Part shown: positions 51,401 through 63,362 of the stretch, one piece after another
Layout of the letters: each line of letters opens with the position of its first letter
Numbering within the stretch: the stretch's first letter is position 1
Assembly: GCF_035582795.1 (NCBI RefSeq)
Contig: NC_134366.1
Coordinates: forward strand, 1,004,501 to 1,068,500
Direction: 5' to 3'
Length of the DNA: 64,000 nt
From: Mycteria americana
Taxonomy: Eukaryota; Chordata; Aves; Ciconiiformes; Ciconiidae
Made by a program: the position numbers and the translations under genes
Notes under the pieces: model-generated
The model's database searches: none
The model's input: only the letters and a program-made list of their open reading frames with translations
Told to the model about the DNA's origin: nothing

Positions 51401-54400
51401 CTGTTGTGTTCCCCAAGTGCTGAAGCAGAAGCACGACTTCCCTGAGACAGGAGGCAGTGATCCGTCACTGGTTCAGCCATATCTGGAATATTTTATTCCA
51501 TTCTACGCACCTTATTTTAAGTCCAAGTAATGGAGTTCAGAAAAGAACAACAAAAGAAAACAAAAACCAGCCAGTGACTGGAGGGATTTCTTAAGGAAAA
51601 ATACGATCTAAAGAAAGAGGTTGGCAAAGCAATGACAGGAAAAAAAAAAGACATGACAACAGTTGACAGATATTTAAAGTATGCAAACACCGAGGAGAAA
51701 GCACTTACTGAATTGGTACAAAAGGATGCAGGTATGTTTAGGAGGCTAAAACTAAAAGGGAAAAAAAAGCCTTTAAGCTAAATGGCAAACAAGTCTACAT
51801 TGTCATCTATTGGATAACACAAGAGGTTGTCTCCCCTTCCAAATTCTGTTGTTTCCCCGAAATACTCTCTTGTGCTTACTGTAACCAAGCTCAGGTGCAA
51901 CACTTAACTAGTGCTACGCTAACCAAGACAGAACGGACTTACACTGGTTACAACAACAACCGTGGCTTTACCCTTACAGTGCAAGTTCTGCACGCTGGGC
52001 TCCCCTCAAGAAATAAAGTGCGTCTCAAACGTAAAAATCAGCATCGTACATAGCTATCGCCAGTCCAGGTATCGTCATCTCAACTTCCTTTTTTGTCCCT
52101 AATGCATTGAGAAGGAACTCTGACAAAGACATCTGTAGGACAAACCTCTCATTTATCCAGCATAGAGGAGGACAGTACTGTTTCTAACAAATTAATTTTC
52201 TTCAATCTGCTATAGTATTGAATCTCTGAACAAAGAAAAAAAATAAGAGTGGAACTGAAGATTGTCTGAGGTCCTTACCTTTAAGGGAATTCAGCGAGAA
52301 CATCTCCATCACAGTGAAAAGGGTTGATTCCTAGGAAAGCGAGAGGTAGCAAAAAGAAACAGGAAGTTAGAATTATATTTCCTTTGAGATGTTTCAAATG
52401 CTCAGCACTTCTGAAACTAGCTCTCCTTAGCACAAGACCAAGCTGATAGCCCTCAACAAATTTCACCTTGGTGGTTTTATTCTGCCTGTTTCATCTGAAT
52501 CGTGCGTGCACTATTTGCTATCCCGTTATAACTGGCCGCTCTCCACCCGAAGGGAGGAAGTGTCTTCTCAACCAGCGGTTTGTAGGTTTTGGAAGTGCTT
52601 TGTTTCTGTGATGATATTGATCTGGGGATATTTTTGAAAACCTTTTTAAGTCAGAATGCCAGACGTAGGTAGACCACTGCCATTATTCCCCCTTTATAAA
52701 GCAAAACAAGAGAAGAAAGAGACATGTACTTTTGATAATGTTCTTTGCTGAAATTACATTAAACCTCCTATTTTAATTTCTTATTAAAGTAGCTTTCACT
52801 CAAACAAGAAGAAAAAAACCGATCAACTTTGTTTTGAGGTGCTTTATCTGTCATGCCAAACATGAAATACATTTTAGGCATTCTTGATAACAGAGTAACA
52901 AGGCTTTCCTAACAAACTTGGACCAGATGGGTGCGGGTCCTCATTTACACAAAGCGAACATTAACTATCCAGATTAACGGCTATTCCCACACAATTAATA
53001 TCCTACAATTATTATGCTTTCAAATTATTCACTTTTGCTGTCAGTGAAACTAATGACAAAATTACTGTTTACTTCAGCAACAGCAAAGAAGGCCTAAAAT
53101 AACAGCACTTTCAGAACAGAACTCCGTGGACGTGACACCTTGTTCAGCAAGTCACCTCCCTACGGGGCATAAAAACCAACCCTGCTGTTGCTGGCGAGTC
53201 TACACCTTGTCTTTTTCAATGACTAAATAAATAAAAACACAGTTATTTGACTTGTTTAAAAATGAAAAACCATACATGGCATAGTAATTATCAAGATGGC
53301 AGAGGAAAACATCCCTGGTATAACTAACTCACTGCACTGAACAAAGTTAGAAAACTTTTTTGTGGTAGTCGAGCAAGATTCTTATGGCTGAAGCATTCAA
53401 CCATGGAGCTAAGTCACGGGAGGAATGCAAATTGAAAGTGCAAAGAGCGGAGCACATAGCAGTCTTGTGCCCCCTTCACGTAGGGATCATCTCAGTCGAC
53501 GTACAAACCATCTTAAAGGCAGTAGTATTTCTGATAAATTATACCAGTCCAATATTACTCCGACACAAAAGAGTAAGTCCTTGAACACTCTGAAGTCACT
53601 GGAGAGAGACAACCAGGAGTATGACTGGGAATGTTGCAAGATATTCTTAAATCTAAGTCATGGAGGTATCGGCTGCATCTTCCTCCCAAATTTTTAAGCA
53701 TGACAAAAATGGGGAAGCTGTTTGCTTGCAGGCAGACTAAGCGTATTCCAGAGAATACAGGGAAGTTAGTCTACGACAGCTTTCCGGGGCAATGCACCAT
53801 TCAGGCAGGTAAACTGCAAGGCTTACCTGCAGAGCACAAATTAGCAGAAAAGAGAACAAAGAACATCTCGCCTACGCTGGGATGGGCAGAAGGGCACTTC
53901 CAAAAATAAATGCAAGACAAAGTTGAAGAAAATGGTCTTTTCTGCTCAAGACCGAGGAAAAAAAAAATTGAAAACCCCACATGGATGAGCTTCCGAGATT
54001 GACAACTGAGAGCCCCATTGACATGCAAGACTAACAAATTTGTTGTTTATAACCGCGCCTGTAGACCCCCAGTTGAGCTGGGGACCCTTGCCGTGCGACC
54101 AGCAGCAGCCCCGAGTCTAGAAGAGCTAGAGTCAGACCGGGCGGGAGTGGGGACAGGAGAGGGAAGAGAATAAAGGCGCAGAGAGATGAAACAATCCAGG
54201 TGAGGTCCATGAACAGAATCCAGCTCTTGCTGTCCCAGTGATGAGGGATCCCTTTCAAATGACGTGGAGGAATTTGAGCACTTCAAGCTTGAGCATCCAG
54301 TAGGAACACAGTCAAAGCAGAGAGAGAAGAGCCTGGATAGATAAGCTCAGGTTTAAGGTACAGGTCATTAAGAGATCAGCCCCTGCAGCATCATCACTGG

Positions 54401-55450
54401 ATTACTCAAGACCAGATCTGGTGGATCTGAACACAGAGGATCCTGAACTGGGAATTAGTATTAGCACAGCCGGCAGCCTGGTGGAAATCCCAGGGTTTTG
54501 TTGCTGAAGATCCTGATACCAAAGAAAAAAAGGTGTCCAACTACGGCAGCTGCTTCACCGTTCACGGAAATTAAGGGGACGCATGAACGGCACTGAAAGA
54601 GGGACACACTGGAAGATTCAAAAGATATTCTGTCAGGCTCTGACAACAGGAGAGAGATGCGGGGCCTCGTGGGACACTGGATTTACGAAGGAGTGGAATA
54701 CGATGACACAGGACTCTTGCGGACAAGGCAACGGTACACTTGGAACGAGAATCAACCGTGCACGATGACGCCAGCAGACTGCGGAGCGCCTGACGCCTCA
54801 GACTTGGCAAAGTACTAGAATCCCAGATGGCAAAAGAGACACCAGAAGTTCGTTAGCAGTGGACTTAATGCCCCTACTGCAAAGGCAAAGAGTGAAACCA
54901 GTGAATGTGGCACTGGAAACTGTTAGATAAAATCTCAAAGGCCCGGGAACTGGGTCTTTGTTGTGTTTCCTTGATCCACTTGAAAATAGCTACACGCACG
55001 TATGAGGAGAAACCACATCCCCAAGAAGTATATCAAGATGCAGTGAATACCACAGAATTTCTGATTATTGTCTACTGCGATATTCCAGCAGTGGATGAAG
55101 AGGTATAGCCCCAACTGCTTTGTTGTGAGAACAAGGGAGAAATGGTGTTGTCTTACGTATTATTCATCCTCAAGGATCGCCTACGCTGGGGTCCACACAA
55201 AGCCAAACAGTTTGACTTTCAGCTATTTGGGCCAAAGAAGGGGTGGATCTGTGCAAGACACCTTTCTTTATCGATCCTAATTCTGCAGGATTCCCGCTGC
55301 TGAACTCTGACAGGATGGAAGGGGGGACAATAAAGTGCTAGAGGCAGGACCGGGCGCTGGATGCTCTTGGGCACCCGCCACTCACAAGACCAAGCGTTGT
55401 GGACCAAACGGGCAACACGGCATCACGGTTCCAATGACCACGGGGGAAAA
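48500..55450. other. Intergenic region upstream of DHX30
   Basis: Mostly AT-rich sequence with no recognised exon. It contains a G/T-rich patch at 49766-49802 with runs of five to seven G, A-runs, and an L3/CR1-like relic at 51480-51770. Confidence 0.7.
51480..51770 (+). repeat. Old L3/CR1-like LINE relic
   Basis: Blocks tctggaatattttattcca, aatggagttcagaaaagaac, gactggagggatttcttaag and a later ggaggctaaaact follow, with many changes, the 3' coding/UTR order of CR1/L3 elements. Boundaries are approximate. Confidence 0.45.
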
Positions 55451-55499
55451 AACGGTGCCGCTAGTGACAACAGAGTAAGTTACAGGAAGGCAAGGGAGA

Positions 55500-57100
55500 G
55501 ACAAAACTAAGGAAAGGGCTGCGAGCCATGCCAGAGAATGGCTCTGTAACAGGAGCGAAGGCTTCCCCACGGCACGGAGCAGAAAACCAGGGGAGAGCCC
55601 AGCTCCCCAGGCCGCCTCCGGGTGGCCGCTTCCCGAAGCGGGGCGCCGCTCCCCCTCCACCCGGGGCTCTCCCCGCCGGCCACTCGCCCAAGACCCCAAG
55701 GGAGAGGCGCCCGGCAGCTCGGCCGGCCGGCTCCGCGCCCCCGCCGGCTGCGCTCCCCGGCTCCCCGCGGCGGCACCGGGGCAGCAGCGGCCCGCGGCCC
55801 GCGCCCCCGCCCCGCCCCCGCCCGGTGCCCCATCCGCGGGGCATCCCCGCCCGCCCGCCCCGCGCCGCCCGGCCGCACAGGCCCAGGCCCCCGCACGGCC
55901 CCTTCCCGCGGGCCGGGGCTCCCCTCGGGCCGAGGCTCCCGCCCCCCTGGGCGGGCACCGCGCCTGGGCTCGCCCGCCGCCCCCCGCTCGGCCCCGGGGC
56001 TCCGCGCCGCCCGGCCCCGCCGCCGCCCCCCGGCCCATCGCCTCAGCCCCGCGCGGCGCGGCCCCGCCGGTCCCCCCGCCGCCGCCGCCACCCACCCGGC
56101 TCCGTCTCGGAGCCATCCTTCCCCCTCCTTCCCCTTCCTCCCGCCGCCCTTCCTCAGGCCGCGGCCCCCCCCGGGCCTCGACCGCGGGTTCGGGGCCGCG
56201 GTCCCGCCACGCACCGCGCGGCCCGAGCCCCCCCGGGCGGAGCGGCGCCGGTCCCGCTCCCCGACACCTACCTCCTCACAACCAACTCTCTGGCGCCGGT
56301 CCGCCGCCGCTCGGACTACAACTCCCAAGAGCCCCCGCGATCCGCTTCCGGGGCGCCGCCCGCTGCCGGCGCCGTCTCTTCCGCCCGCTCCCCCGGATGT
56401 GAAACCTCCCGCTCGCTTCCCCCCCCCCCCCCGCCACCACCGGCGAGAGGCACTAGAGTGCGAGGCCGCGCGTGGGCGCGGGGCGGGGCCTGGCCTGTCC
56501 CCATGGCAACGGCTGGCGCCAATGGGCGGCGCGGCCTGCGGGGGCCCGCGGTGCGGCCCCGGCCCCTCGGAGGGTCCCGGCCCCTGCCGTCGCCTCTGCG
56601 CCCCCCCCCCCCCGCCGACCTCAGCGCCACGGGCCGCGGCCGTTGGTGCCGTCTGTTCCGCCTCAGCGCGGTGCCGGCGGTGCGCGGCCCTGAGGGGAGC
56701 GACTGGGGCCTGGCTCCCCGCCGCCGGGCTGGGGCGCGGAGGGGCCGGAGGCCGGGCCCGGCTCCCGCTCGGCTTCCCGGAGCTCGGGGCTCGCGGGGAG
56801 ACACGGGTGTCCGCGGGGCAGCAGGGCCGGGCCGGGCCGGGCCGCGTCGTGTGAGCTTCGCCCTCCCTAGTGAGAGACCGGCCGCGGTGCCCGGGGCTTG
56901 GCCTTGCCGGGTCCGAAGGGAGGGCGGGCTGCCCCGGGCCGCGGCCGGGTGTACGGCCCGGGGACGGGGTGCCTTTCCTGCGGGGCTGTGAGCTGCCTGG
57001 GCGGGGGCTGCCAGCGCTGATGGGCTCAGAAGCGATAAACCTGGTCTGGACCAAAGCTCAGTCTCGGTCTTTGGGTGAGGCCATGGCCTGTGCTGGTGGC
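55500..57100. promoter_or_regulatory. Orphan CpG island with promoter motifs
   Basis: About 1.6 kb of very CpG-rich DNA with a ZNF143-type motif ACTACAACTCCCA (56315-56327), an ETS-like CTTCCGG (56345-56351) and an RFX-like CCATGGCAAC (56501-56510). Donor-like sites face both ways: gaggagGTAGGT ending at 56272 on the - strand and ttggGTGAGG near 57074 on the + strand. A bidirectional promoter is likely; the genes it serves are not identified. Confidence 0.65.
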
Positions 57101-58241
57101 TGGAAAACGTGGAGCTCTCCCAGGGGCAATCTGATAGCCAGCCTCAGGAACGCTGCGCTGGGTCTAATGTTGCCTGATTCGGGGGAAGCCACGTGCATCG
57201 TTAATATATCGACATATTAAGCAACCACCAGCGCTGACAACCGTGTTAATATTTAACCAACTTGCTGTATGTATCTATAGGTAGAAGCTTACTCCGGATC
57301 TCAAAAGATTCACTTACTGGTTAGAGTTGGATCGCTGAAGAGACACAGTGCAGGTGCCCACTCCTGCTGGAGCAGGCTCACTGCGTGCTGAAACCAGGCT
57401 GGGCTAGTTCCTCCTTTGTTGGAGCACAAGGCTCATCGCCGCTTCTCACTGGAGTAACCCTAATGCGAGTAAAGAGAAGCAGCGCTTCTCCCCTGCGTTA
57501 CCAAGGCCCTGGTTTGTAGTAATCGCCTAATGAAACGCTTGTGTGCAGTTCCAGGCGCTGCCCAAAGATACGGAGCGGCAACCCGTGAAATAGCGTGGAA
57601 GTCTGACAGCGTTTCCTCGCTTTGCGCTGCCGTTAGAAGCCGGTGCAGCAGGACTTGTTACACTTGGATTCTCAACAGCAAAGAGCCAAAATGCGTCTTT
57701 GCTTTCCACAACACGCTGAAGTTTGCGTGGATGCAGTGGTGAGGTGCGTTGGTAGCAGCAAACGTGCGATGAGGGTAGCTTAATTTATGAGGGAAAAACA
57801 GTTGTGGTCTGGGTGTGCCCATTTGCTCATCGTGTTACCGATTCTCTGGCAAGGTGAACTTGTACAGCAAGGCGAACGTGGGAAAAGGTACACTTAAAAT
57901 TATGGAACGTTTGAAAGTCCTAAGTTCTGTGTGGTAATTTAACACTAAACTCAAGGTGGTTTTGATACAGGTTTTAGTAATTACTACCTAACAGCTTATT
58001 TGCATGCGGAGTTCTTCACTTGTTTTTCTGGCTTTTTCTGTGATTTTTTTTCATATCGTCCACATACTTATAAAATAAACCTTTCAGAGTACGAATCCCA
58101 AGAAAAGCTTTGTTTCGGTGAGATTGAAATGACATTTGAAAACATTCTGACTACTTAAAAGCTTTCTTCACCGAGAAGTGATGAGATGCCCGGGATGACT
58201 GAAGCTTACTGAATTCCTCGGTTTCTCACTGTGGTCTGCAG

Positions 58242-58313
58242 GCCACAGCTATCTCCGTGTCAGCTGCGCAAAGGACGTGAGCCACAACAGGATGGGAAGG
58301 CAGTCATCCAAAG
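58242..58313 (+). other. Candidate exon of an unknown + strand transcript (ATG-containing)
   Basis: A strong acceptor (tcactgtggtctgcAG) and donor (aaagGTAAGA) bound 72 bp that are open in one frame and contain an ATG followed by GRQSSK, phase 1 out. Joined to the candidate exon at 58577 the frame continues 34 codons to a stop. It resembles only superficially the MGRKSSK start I recall for NAA40. A 5' exon from the CpG island at 56-57 kb would fit. Confidence 0.35.
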
Positions 58314-58576
58314 GTAAGAGTGTGTCAAACTGGAATTGCCCTAAAATTAGTCTGCCTGCTCACAGAACCAGAGGTCTAGGTAAGGCAGGCTGAAGAACGC
58401 ACGTGGGATGGGAGGAAGTGGCAAAGAATATAGAAAATTTGCATCTGTAGCAGATGCTTAGGGGTCTCCAGCTACTGCACCTGTATTCAGAGGACAAGCG
58501 TCAAGTCCCGTTATTTCTGTAGACTCTGAAGGCCGAAAGGTTAATAGGTGATCTTCACCCCCCTTACTGCTTACAG

Positions 58577-58683
58577 ACAAGGAAGACAATGAAAGAAAGC
58601 ATTACGATAAGGGGAGTAACTTACGCCATTATTACCGGCCTAGCTTAACGAGCCTGCATCATCATTCAGAAGTCATCTGATAA
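58577..58683 (+). other. Candidate second exon of the unknown + strand transcript
   Basis: Acceptor ccccttactgcttacAG and donor-like ataaGTAAGG bound 107 bp. In the frame entering from 58313 it reads DKEDNERKHYDKGSNLRHYY and ends HHHSEVI-stop just before the donor, so a short peptide or a non-coding RNA exon is possible. Confidence 0.3.
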
Positions 58684-59934
58684 GTAAGGAGTAAAGCAAT
58701 TTGTTTCTGAGGGCTTAGAATGGAAAACTGCTGTAATACAATGACTCTGTGGAGAACGTGTCAAGCCATCTAAAGCACCAAGATTTGATGATAGTTCTCT
58801 ACTTGCTTCCTACTGATTACAATATTTTTACTAGTGTTACTTTGTTGTCTCTTTTCCAAGTAACCTAAGAGATGCTGCAAAGGCTGTTTTTAGACAAGAT
58901 CTAAATACAGTTTATCACTCCTTGTAACTCTAAAATGAAGATAAACCCACAGACAGTATTTTGAGTTTTCTGTTTTTTGTTCCCAAGCTTTGTTTATCTA
59001 CTAATCTATTTCTGTTCTGAAGAAAAACTTAAAAAGACCACGTCCAGCAGAACTAACAGGAAAGTCTGCTATTGCCCTCTAGTTAACCGAATTTCTGTAC
59101 ACCCAGTGCAGCTCCTCTCTGTATTCCTGCCCCATCCACCACCTGCCATGCCTTAGATCTTCATCTGGACACCTAAAAATCCATGTATTTTCCCCAGCCA
59201 TATCCCCTAAACTGCCCCTCCTGCATTAGCCTCTCTTCTGCCCACGTCCCTTCGCCGTCAGCCGTACAACAGACAGTTGCAGTGCAAAACCCACGAAAAT
59301 CACTACGTGGCCCTTGTGCCCAAACTGCTTGAGCTTACACCACCACGTTTGGGAAGGGGGCTGATTTTACTCCTCATTTCCAGAGGAGAACTCGGTATCT
59401 CTGCATTTTTTCAATGCCTCCGTTGAGTTTATTTGAAACTAGTTAGCAGGTTTAAGAGTTATCGGAAAAGGTGCCAAGGGGTCAGCACCATCTGAGGGAC
59501 AGTGTTGCTTTAGGAAAAAAGACATCCCCGTTGCCCATCCTTAAATGAGAATGGGGACGTAGCCGGTTGATATGTCTCTTTCCCAAATTAAGTTCCTAAC
59601 AAATCATGAAAATTATTGTATTAAAAAAACCCCAAACAAACAAACAAAAAAGATTCTGGTTTTTGAGACTGTTCAGTTTCCAGTGAGTGCAAGCAATGAA
59701 GTCTGGGTGTAATTCTGGTAGAACATCCTTTTTGATTTGATTTTCATTTACTGTCTTTTATTACAACGCAGACGTTGTAGCTCTCATTCAATGAATTTAA
59801 CGAGTAGCTGATACTCTTTTTATACCTTTTAAGATCGAACACCTTTACAATCCGGTTATGTTAGACTATCCTGCAGGCTTGCTTATACCGTTCTGCGTGC
59901 AGTCGTACTCAGCTATTTTTTGTTCTTGTTGCAG

Positions 59935-60046
59935 CTCTGAAGACAAAGGGCCTAATACTATGTTAATGTACGTTTATAGAAGCTTATTGTCAGAAGAACT
60001 CAGACTGATTGCTGCCTGTTCTGTCACAATACCTGGAGGATATTGA
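59935..60046 (+). other. Candidate terminal coding exon, unknown gene
   Basis: After a strong acceptor (ttttgttcttgttgcAG) an open frame reads SEDKGPNTMLMYVYRSLLSE then ELRLIAACSVTIPGGY-stop. It is protein-like in composition, but its required entry phase (2) does not match the exon at 58242, and no family is recognised. Confidence 0.25.
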
Positions 60047-62399
60047 AAAATATGGTAGCACAGAGTGTTTCCCTTTTAGTTCAAGCTTTCTTAGGCTTTT
60101 TCTGTATTAAACGGTTAATACAATTTTTGGAAAAGCTGTGAGGGTTACCTTGAAAAGTTACTGTGGGTGTTTGCTTAGGTCAGTTGTCATTAATGCTCAG
60201 TTGTCATTAATGTAGTCGTTGAGCTCATCATTGTCACTAGAAAGTCAGGAATCTCTCTTTTTTTTTCTCCGTGGGATGCTACCAACGGCTGCTGCAGTGA
60301 TGTGAAATCTTAAAGGCAAACGGCTGTAGCTTAGTAAAAGTCAAACACGAAATCATCGAATTTAGCTTAGGGATGACTTACAGAAACTGAATTGTGAGAA
60401 AGCGAGCATAACTACCCAAAGAAGAGGCAGAGAAGGAAGTAAACCTATCTAGGTAAATAGCGTGCCTCAAGAGCTCTTCTGACTTGGACTGAATTATTTC
60501 CTAAGTGGAGAGGCTAGATTCTACTGAAGCCAATGAACGCAGGCTAAGAAGCAACATATAAGAAAAATTCAACTTCTGAGATGGAATTTGATGAACAAAT
60601 CACTAAAGTTGTTAAAAACAACCACAAAAGTACTTTAAAGACACTAGAAGCAGGAAGCCGGTTTAAAAAAAGAAAATAATCACAAACCCAAAAAAGGAAA
60701 ATCTGTCTGGTCTCGTACACTAGTTGTAATCAATAGAACAACTAAGAAAGATCATTTCCTGATCCCCTCTGTTGTGAAGGGGGATGTTAAAATTCCCTGC
60801 TGTACCTTTTAAAGCTGCTGGTAATCTGGGGAATTTATTAAATGTCAGAAAAGTAGATACCGGAGCAAACTGGATTGTCAGCAGATAATACATCACGTCT
60901 TAATTTTTTTATGCAAAACTCCATGCTTTCATTTCTACTATCTCTTTATGGCTCTCATGATGAGACATGACAGGATGTGGGTAATTCTGGGATAGTAAAA
61001 AGTTCCATGGGCTAAGTTCTGCGCTGGTCAAGAAAAAAAAATGTATGGATTTCCCCCAGCCCCCAATATGAAATACTTATAGAACAGCCAGTGATATCTC
61101 ACTGTATGAAGTAACTTTATAATCTGTTTCCAATTAAACAGTAGTATTAGAAATAGAAAAATCTTAATTCCTTGGAAGTGGACTGGCTCATTAAAGATCT
61201 TGGAAAAAACACCTCCTTTTTACCTTCTTAAATACCCTTTTTCTTCTTTTTCCATTTTTTTGCCTTGTCTCAGGCACCTTTTTGTGGTCTAATATTTGTT
61301 GTAAAGCATACAATTTTCTTCTGAATTACATTGGCCTGAAAATACAACCAGCAATGACACTATCTCTTCAGCTGCAGCTGTACCATGAAGTAAACCTTTG
61401 GGAAAAGGTTTTGCATGGGCAAATGGTACAATTGTGAACATTAAATTCTTAAATGCTGCTTTTGGCTTTTTGCTTTGGCAAAAATATTTAATCAGATATT
61501 AAGTAAAACATTTAGAAACAATGTTCTCAATCTGCTACATCAAGAAATCAAGCTGCCACAAACCGCTAATAAAATGCTGGAGGGTACAGTAGCTAATTCT
61601 GTGACCTTTTTCAGTAAAACTTCAAATAAAAGTATTACTGTCCCTTCTTTAAATAACATAAACCATCCCACCTTGAGCACGTGCGGAAGCATTGCTTCTT
61701 CAGTCTTAATGTTTCTTCTGGTGGTCTGTGTGCTTTGAGAGCTCTCTGCAACTTATTTGTGTGGTTTTCAGGTGTTACTCTATAGAACAGATGCCTCATA
61801 GTACTGTCACGCTAACCCTGCTTAACTGGTATTCTGCCTCGCGGTGTTACTCTGCAGGAAACTATGAAAGGGTAATTCAGGAAGATGTTGGCTAGAAGAG
61901 ACTGGAGACAGTAGACCACGATGTTTTCCTGAGATGCTGACTTTGGTCATGGCTGCTGTTAAGAAACTTCCCAGGCAGCCTCTGCCCGCAGAGGCTTTCC
62001 CTGACTCGATGGGAGTATTTCTGAGATCCACTGATGTAAAGGATTACAGTCTTAGCTTTTTTTGCTTAAGTGCGCTAGTCGAGTTTTTCCAGTTTTGCCC
62101 ACTATTCTGAATTACCAATACTGAGAATTCTGCTCTGGAGATGGCGGTTTGCCAGCTACCTGCTGTGGAGACCTGGTTCCCCCCTCAGAGCCACGGGCAA
62201 GCAGAGTGTGGCACACCTCCGTCCCTCATGCCCAGACAAGATGGAAAGCCCTCAGGTAGCTGGCTGAATGTTGACTTTTCGTTATTTAGGCTGGATTAAT
62301 CACTGGCTGAGATGTTTTTATAATTGGATTAGTGTATAAAACAGGTGGAGGATGGGCTCCGCAGTGGACACAGGCCTTGTGCTGGATGTGTTCTTTCTT

Positions 62400-62931
62400 T
62401 CGCTCTGCCCAGGGCTGCGCCCTGCCGGCGTGCAGCCGGGCCGAGGGCGGCGGGGATCGCTGCTGGCGGCAGAGCTCCGGGCCCGGCCAGCGCTCGAAGG
62501 ACGCGACCGGTGCGGCAGCTCCCGCGCCGCGCCGGGACAAGATGGCCGCCAGCTCCGCCAAGGACCCGCTCCTGAGAAGGAGCACGTTTGCCCTCCGCGG
62601 CCTTATATAGACCGGGGGGGGGGGGGGGGGGGCAGGCTGACAGCTGACAGTTATGATTGGCTCGCCAGCCTGCCCTCCTCACCGCTCCTCCCCCCCAGCA
62701 CGTGCTGGCACTATTTACCCGTTCTGGTTGGTTCTGAAGCGAGCGCGTGCTCCAGCAGCCAATAGGCGATCGGCGCCGCGGCCGGCGGGGGAAGGAGGGG
62801 CTGCCGGCGCTGGTGTTGCGCCTGCGCATTGCGGTGGCGCTAGAGGCGTGCGTGGGCACTGTCCGGCCGGCGCCGGGAGACGTCCGCGTTCCCGCTGAGG
62901 CGCGGCGCCGTCTCCCTGCCCTCGGGCCCGT
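62400..62931 (+). promoter_or_regulatory. CpG-island promoter of the KANSL1-like gene
   Basis: It contains a YY1-like CAAGATGGCCGC near 62540, a TATA-like stretch at 62601-62610 (a perfect CTATATAAGG on the - strand), a run of 19 G (62614-62632), CCAAT boxes at 62656-62660 (reverse) and 62759-62763, an E-box palindrome CAGCACGTGCTG (62696-62707) and an NRF1-like GCGCCTGCGCA near 62818. The TSS is not fixed; an out-of-frame ATG in the YY1-like site would act as an uORF if transcription starts upstream of it. Confidence 0.7.
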
Positions 62932-63362
62932 ATGGCGGCAGCTGCAGCCGTAGCCATGGCCCCGGCCCCGGCCCCGGCCCCGGCCCCGGCCCCGGCCCCG
63001 GCCCCTGGGCTGTGCGCGCTGCCCACCGGGCGGGCGGCCGCCGCGCGGGGCCGCCAGGCCGCGCTGTGGAGCCGGGCGCGGCGCCTCCGCCGCCGGCTGC
63101 GGGCGCTTCAGGCCCGGCAGGTGGAACGGCACGTCCGGCACCAGCTGGCCGGCTTAGCGCGGCACCTGGGGCGGGCGGGCCCCGGCAGCCTGCCGCCCGC
63201 TCTGGGGCCCGACCTGCGGCTGCTGGCGGCCAGCGCTACCGCCCGCCTCCGCGCCACGCAGGGCGCCTGCGACTCCGATGCCACCGGCAGCAGCAGCGGC
63301 TCCGGCGAGGAGAGCGGGGCGGACGGGCCGGGGCCGCGACGCCCCGCCGCGGCCTCCCCAGA
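62932..63362 (+). CDS. KANSL1-family protein, first coding exon (partial gene)
   Basis: KANSL1 proteins scaffold the NSL (KAT8/MOF) histone acetyltransferase complex. The exon reads (M)AAAAAVA, then M(AP)8, then a coiled-coil-like block RARRLRRRLRALQARQVERH, VRHQLAGL and later RATQGACDSDATGSSSGSGE. These match the KANSL1 blocks VQAKQVERHIQHQLGG and FDSDVTDSSSGGES that I recall, and the donor (ccagaGTGAGT) falls at the matching exon border. The roughly 700-residue N-terminus of KANSL1/KANSL1L is absent, so this is a compact paralogue or a downstream-promoter form. The second ATG (62956) has the better Kozak context. Later exons lie beyond the window. Confidence 0.75.
62958..63005 (+). repeat. 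(GGCCCC)8 hexanucleotide repeat in coding sequence
   Basis: Eight perfect GGCCCC units begin at the G of an ATG and encode alternating Ala-Pro. The reverse strand is (GGGGCC)8, the unit known from C9orf72. Confidence 0.97.

Larger units (their letters stand above)
57101..62400. other. Region between the orphan CpG island and the KANSL1-like gene
   Basis: AT-rich, apart from the three candidate exons nothing is recognised. A 17-bp direct duplication (cagttgtcattaatg units) lies at 60181-60212. Confidence 0.6.

Noticed and set aside
55507-57054. Long open frames on both strands (515, 487 and 410 codons) in the CpG island
   Set aside because: Simultaneous long frames on both strands with low-complexity Gly/Arg/Pro content are a GC artefact; none shows a family motif.
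58242-58313. Identification of the MGRQSSK exon as NAA40
   Set aside because: Only the first seven residues resemble NAA40, and the next compatible exon does not continue with the NAA40 sequence I recall.
62542-62610. Short frame MAASSAKDPLLRRSTFALRG… at the YY1-like ATG
   Set aside because: It ends after 22 codons with no donor, so it is at most an uORF of the KANSL1-like mRNA, not a gene.
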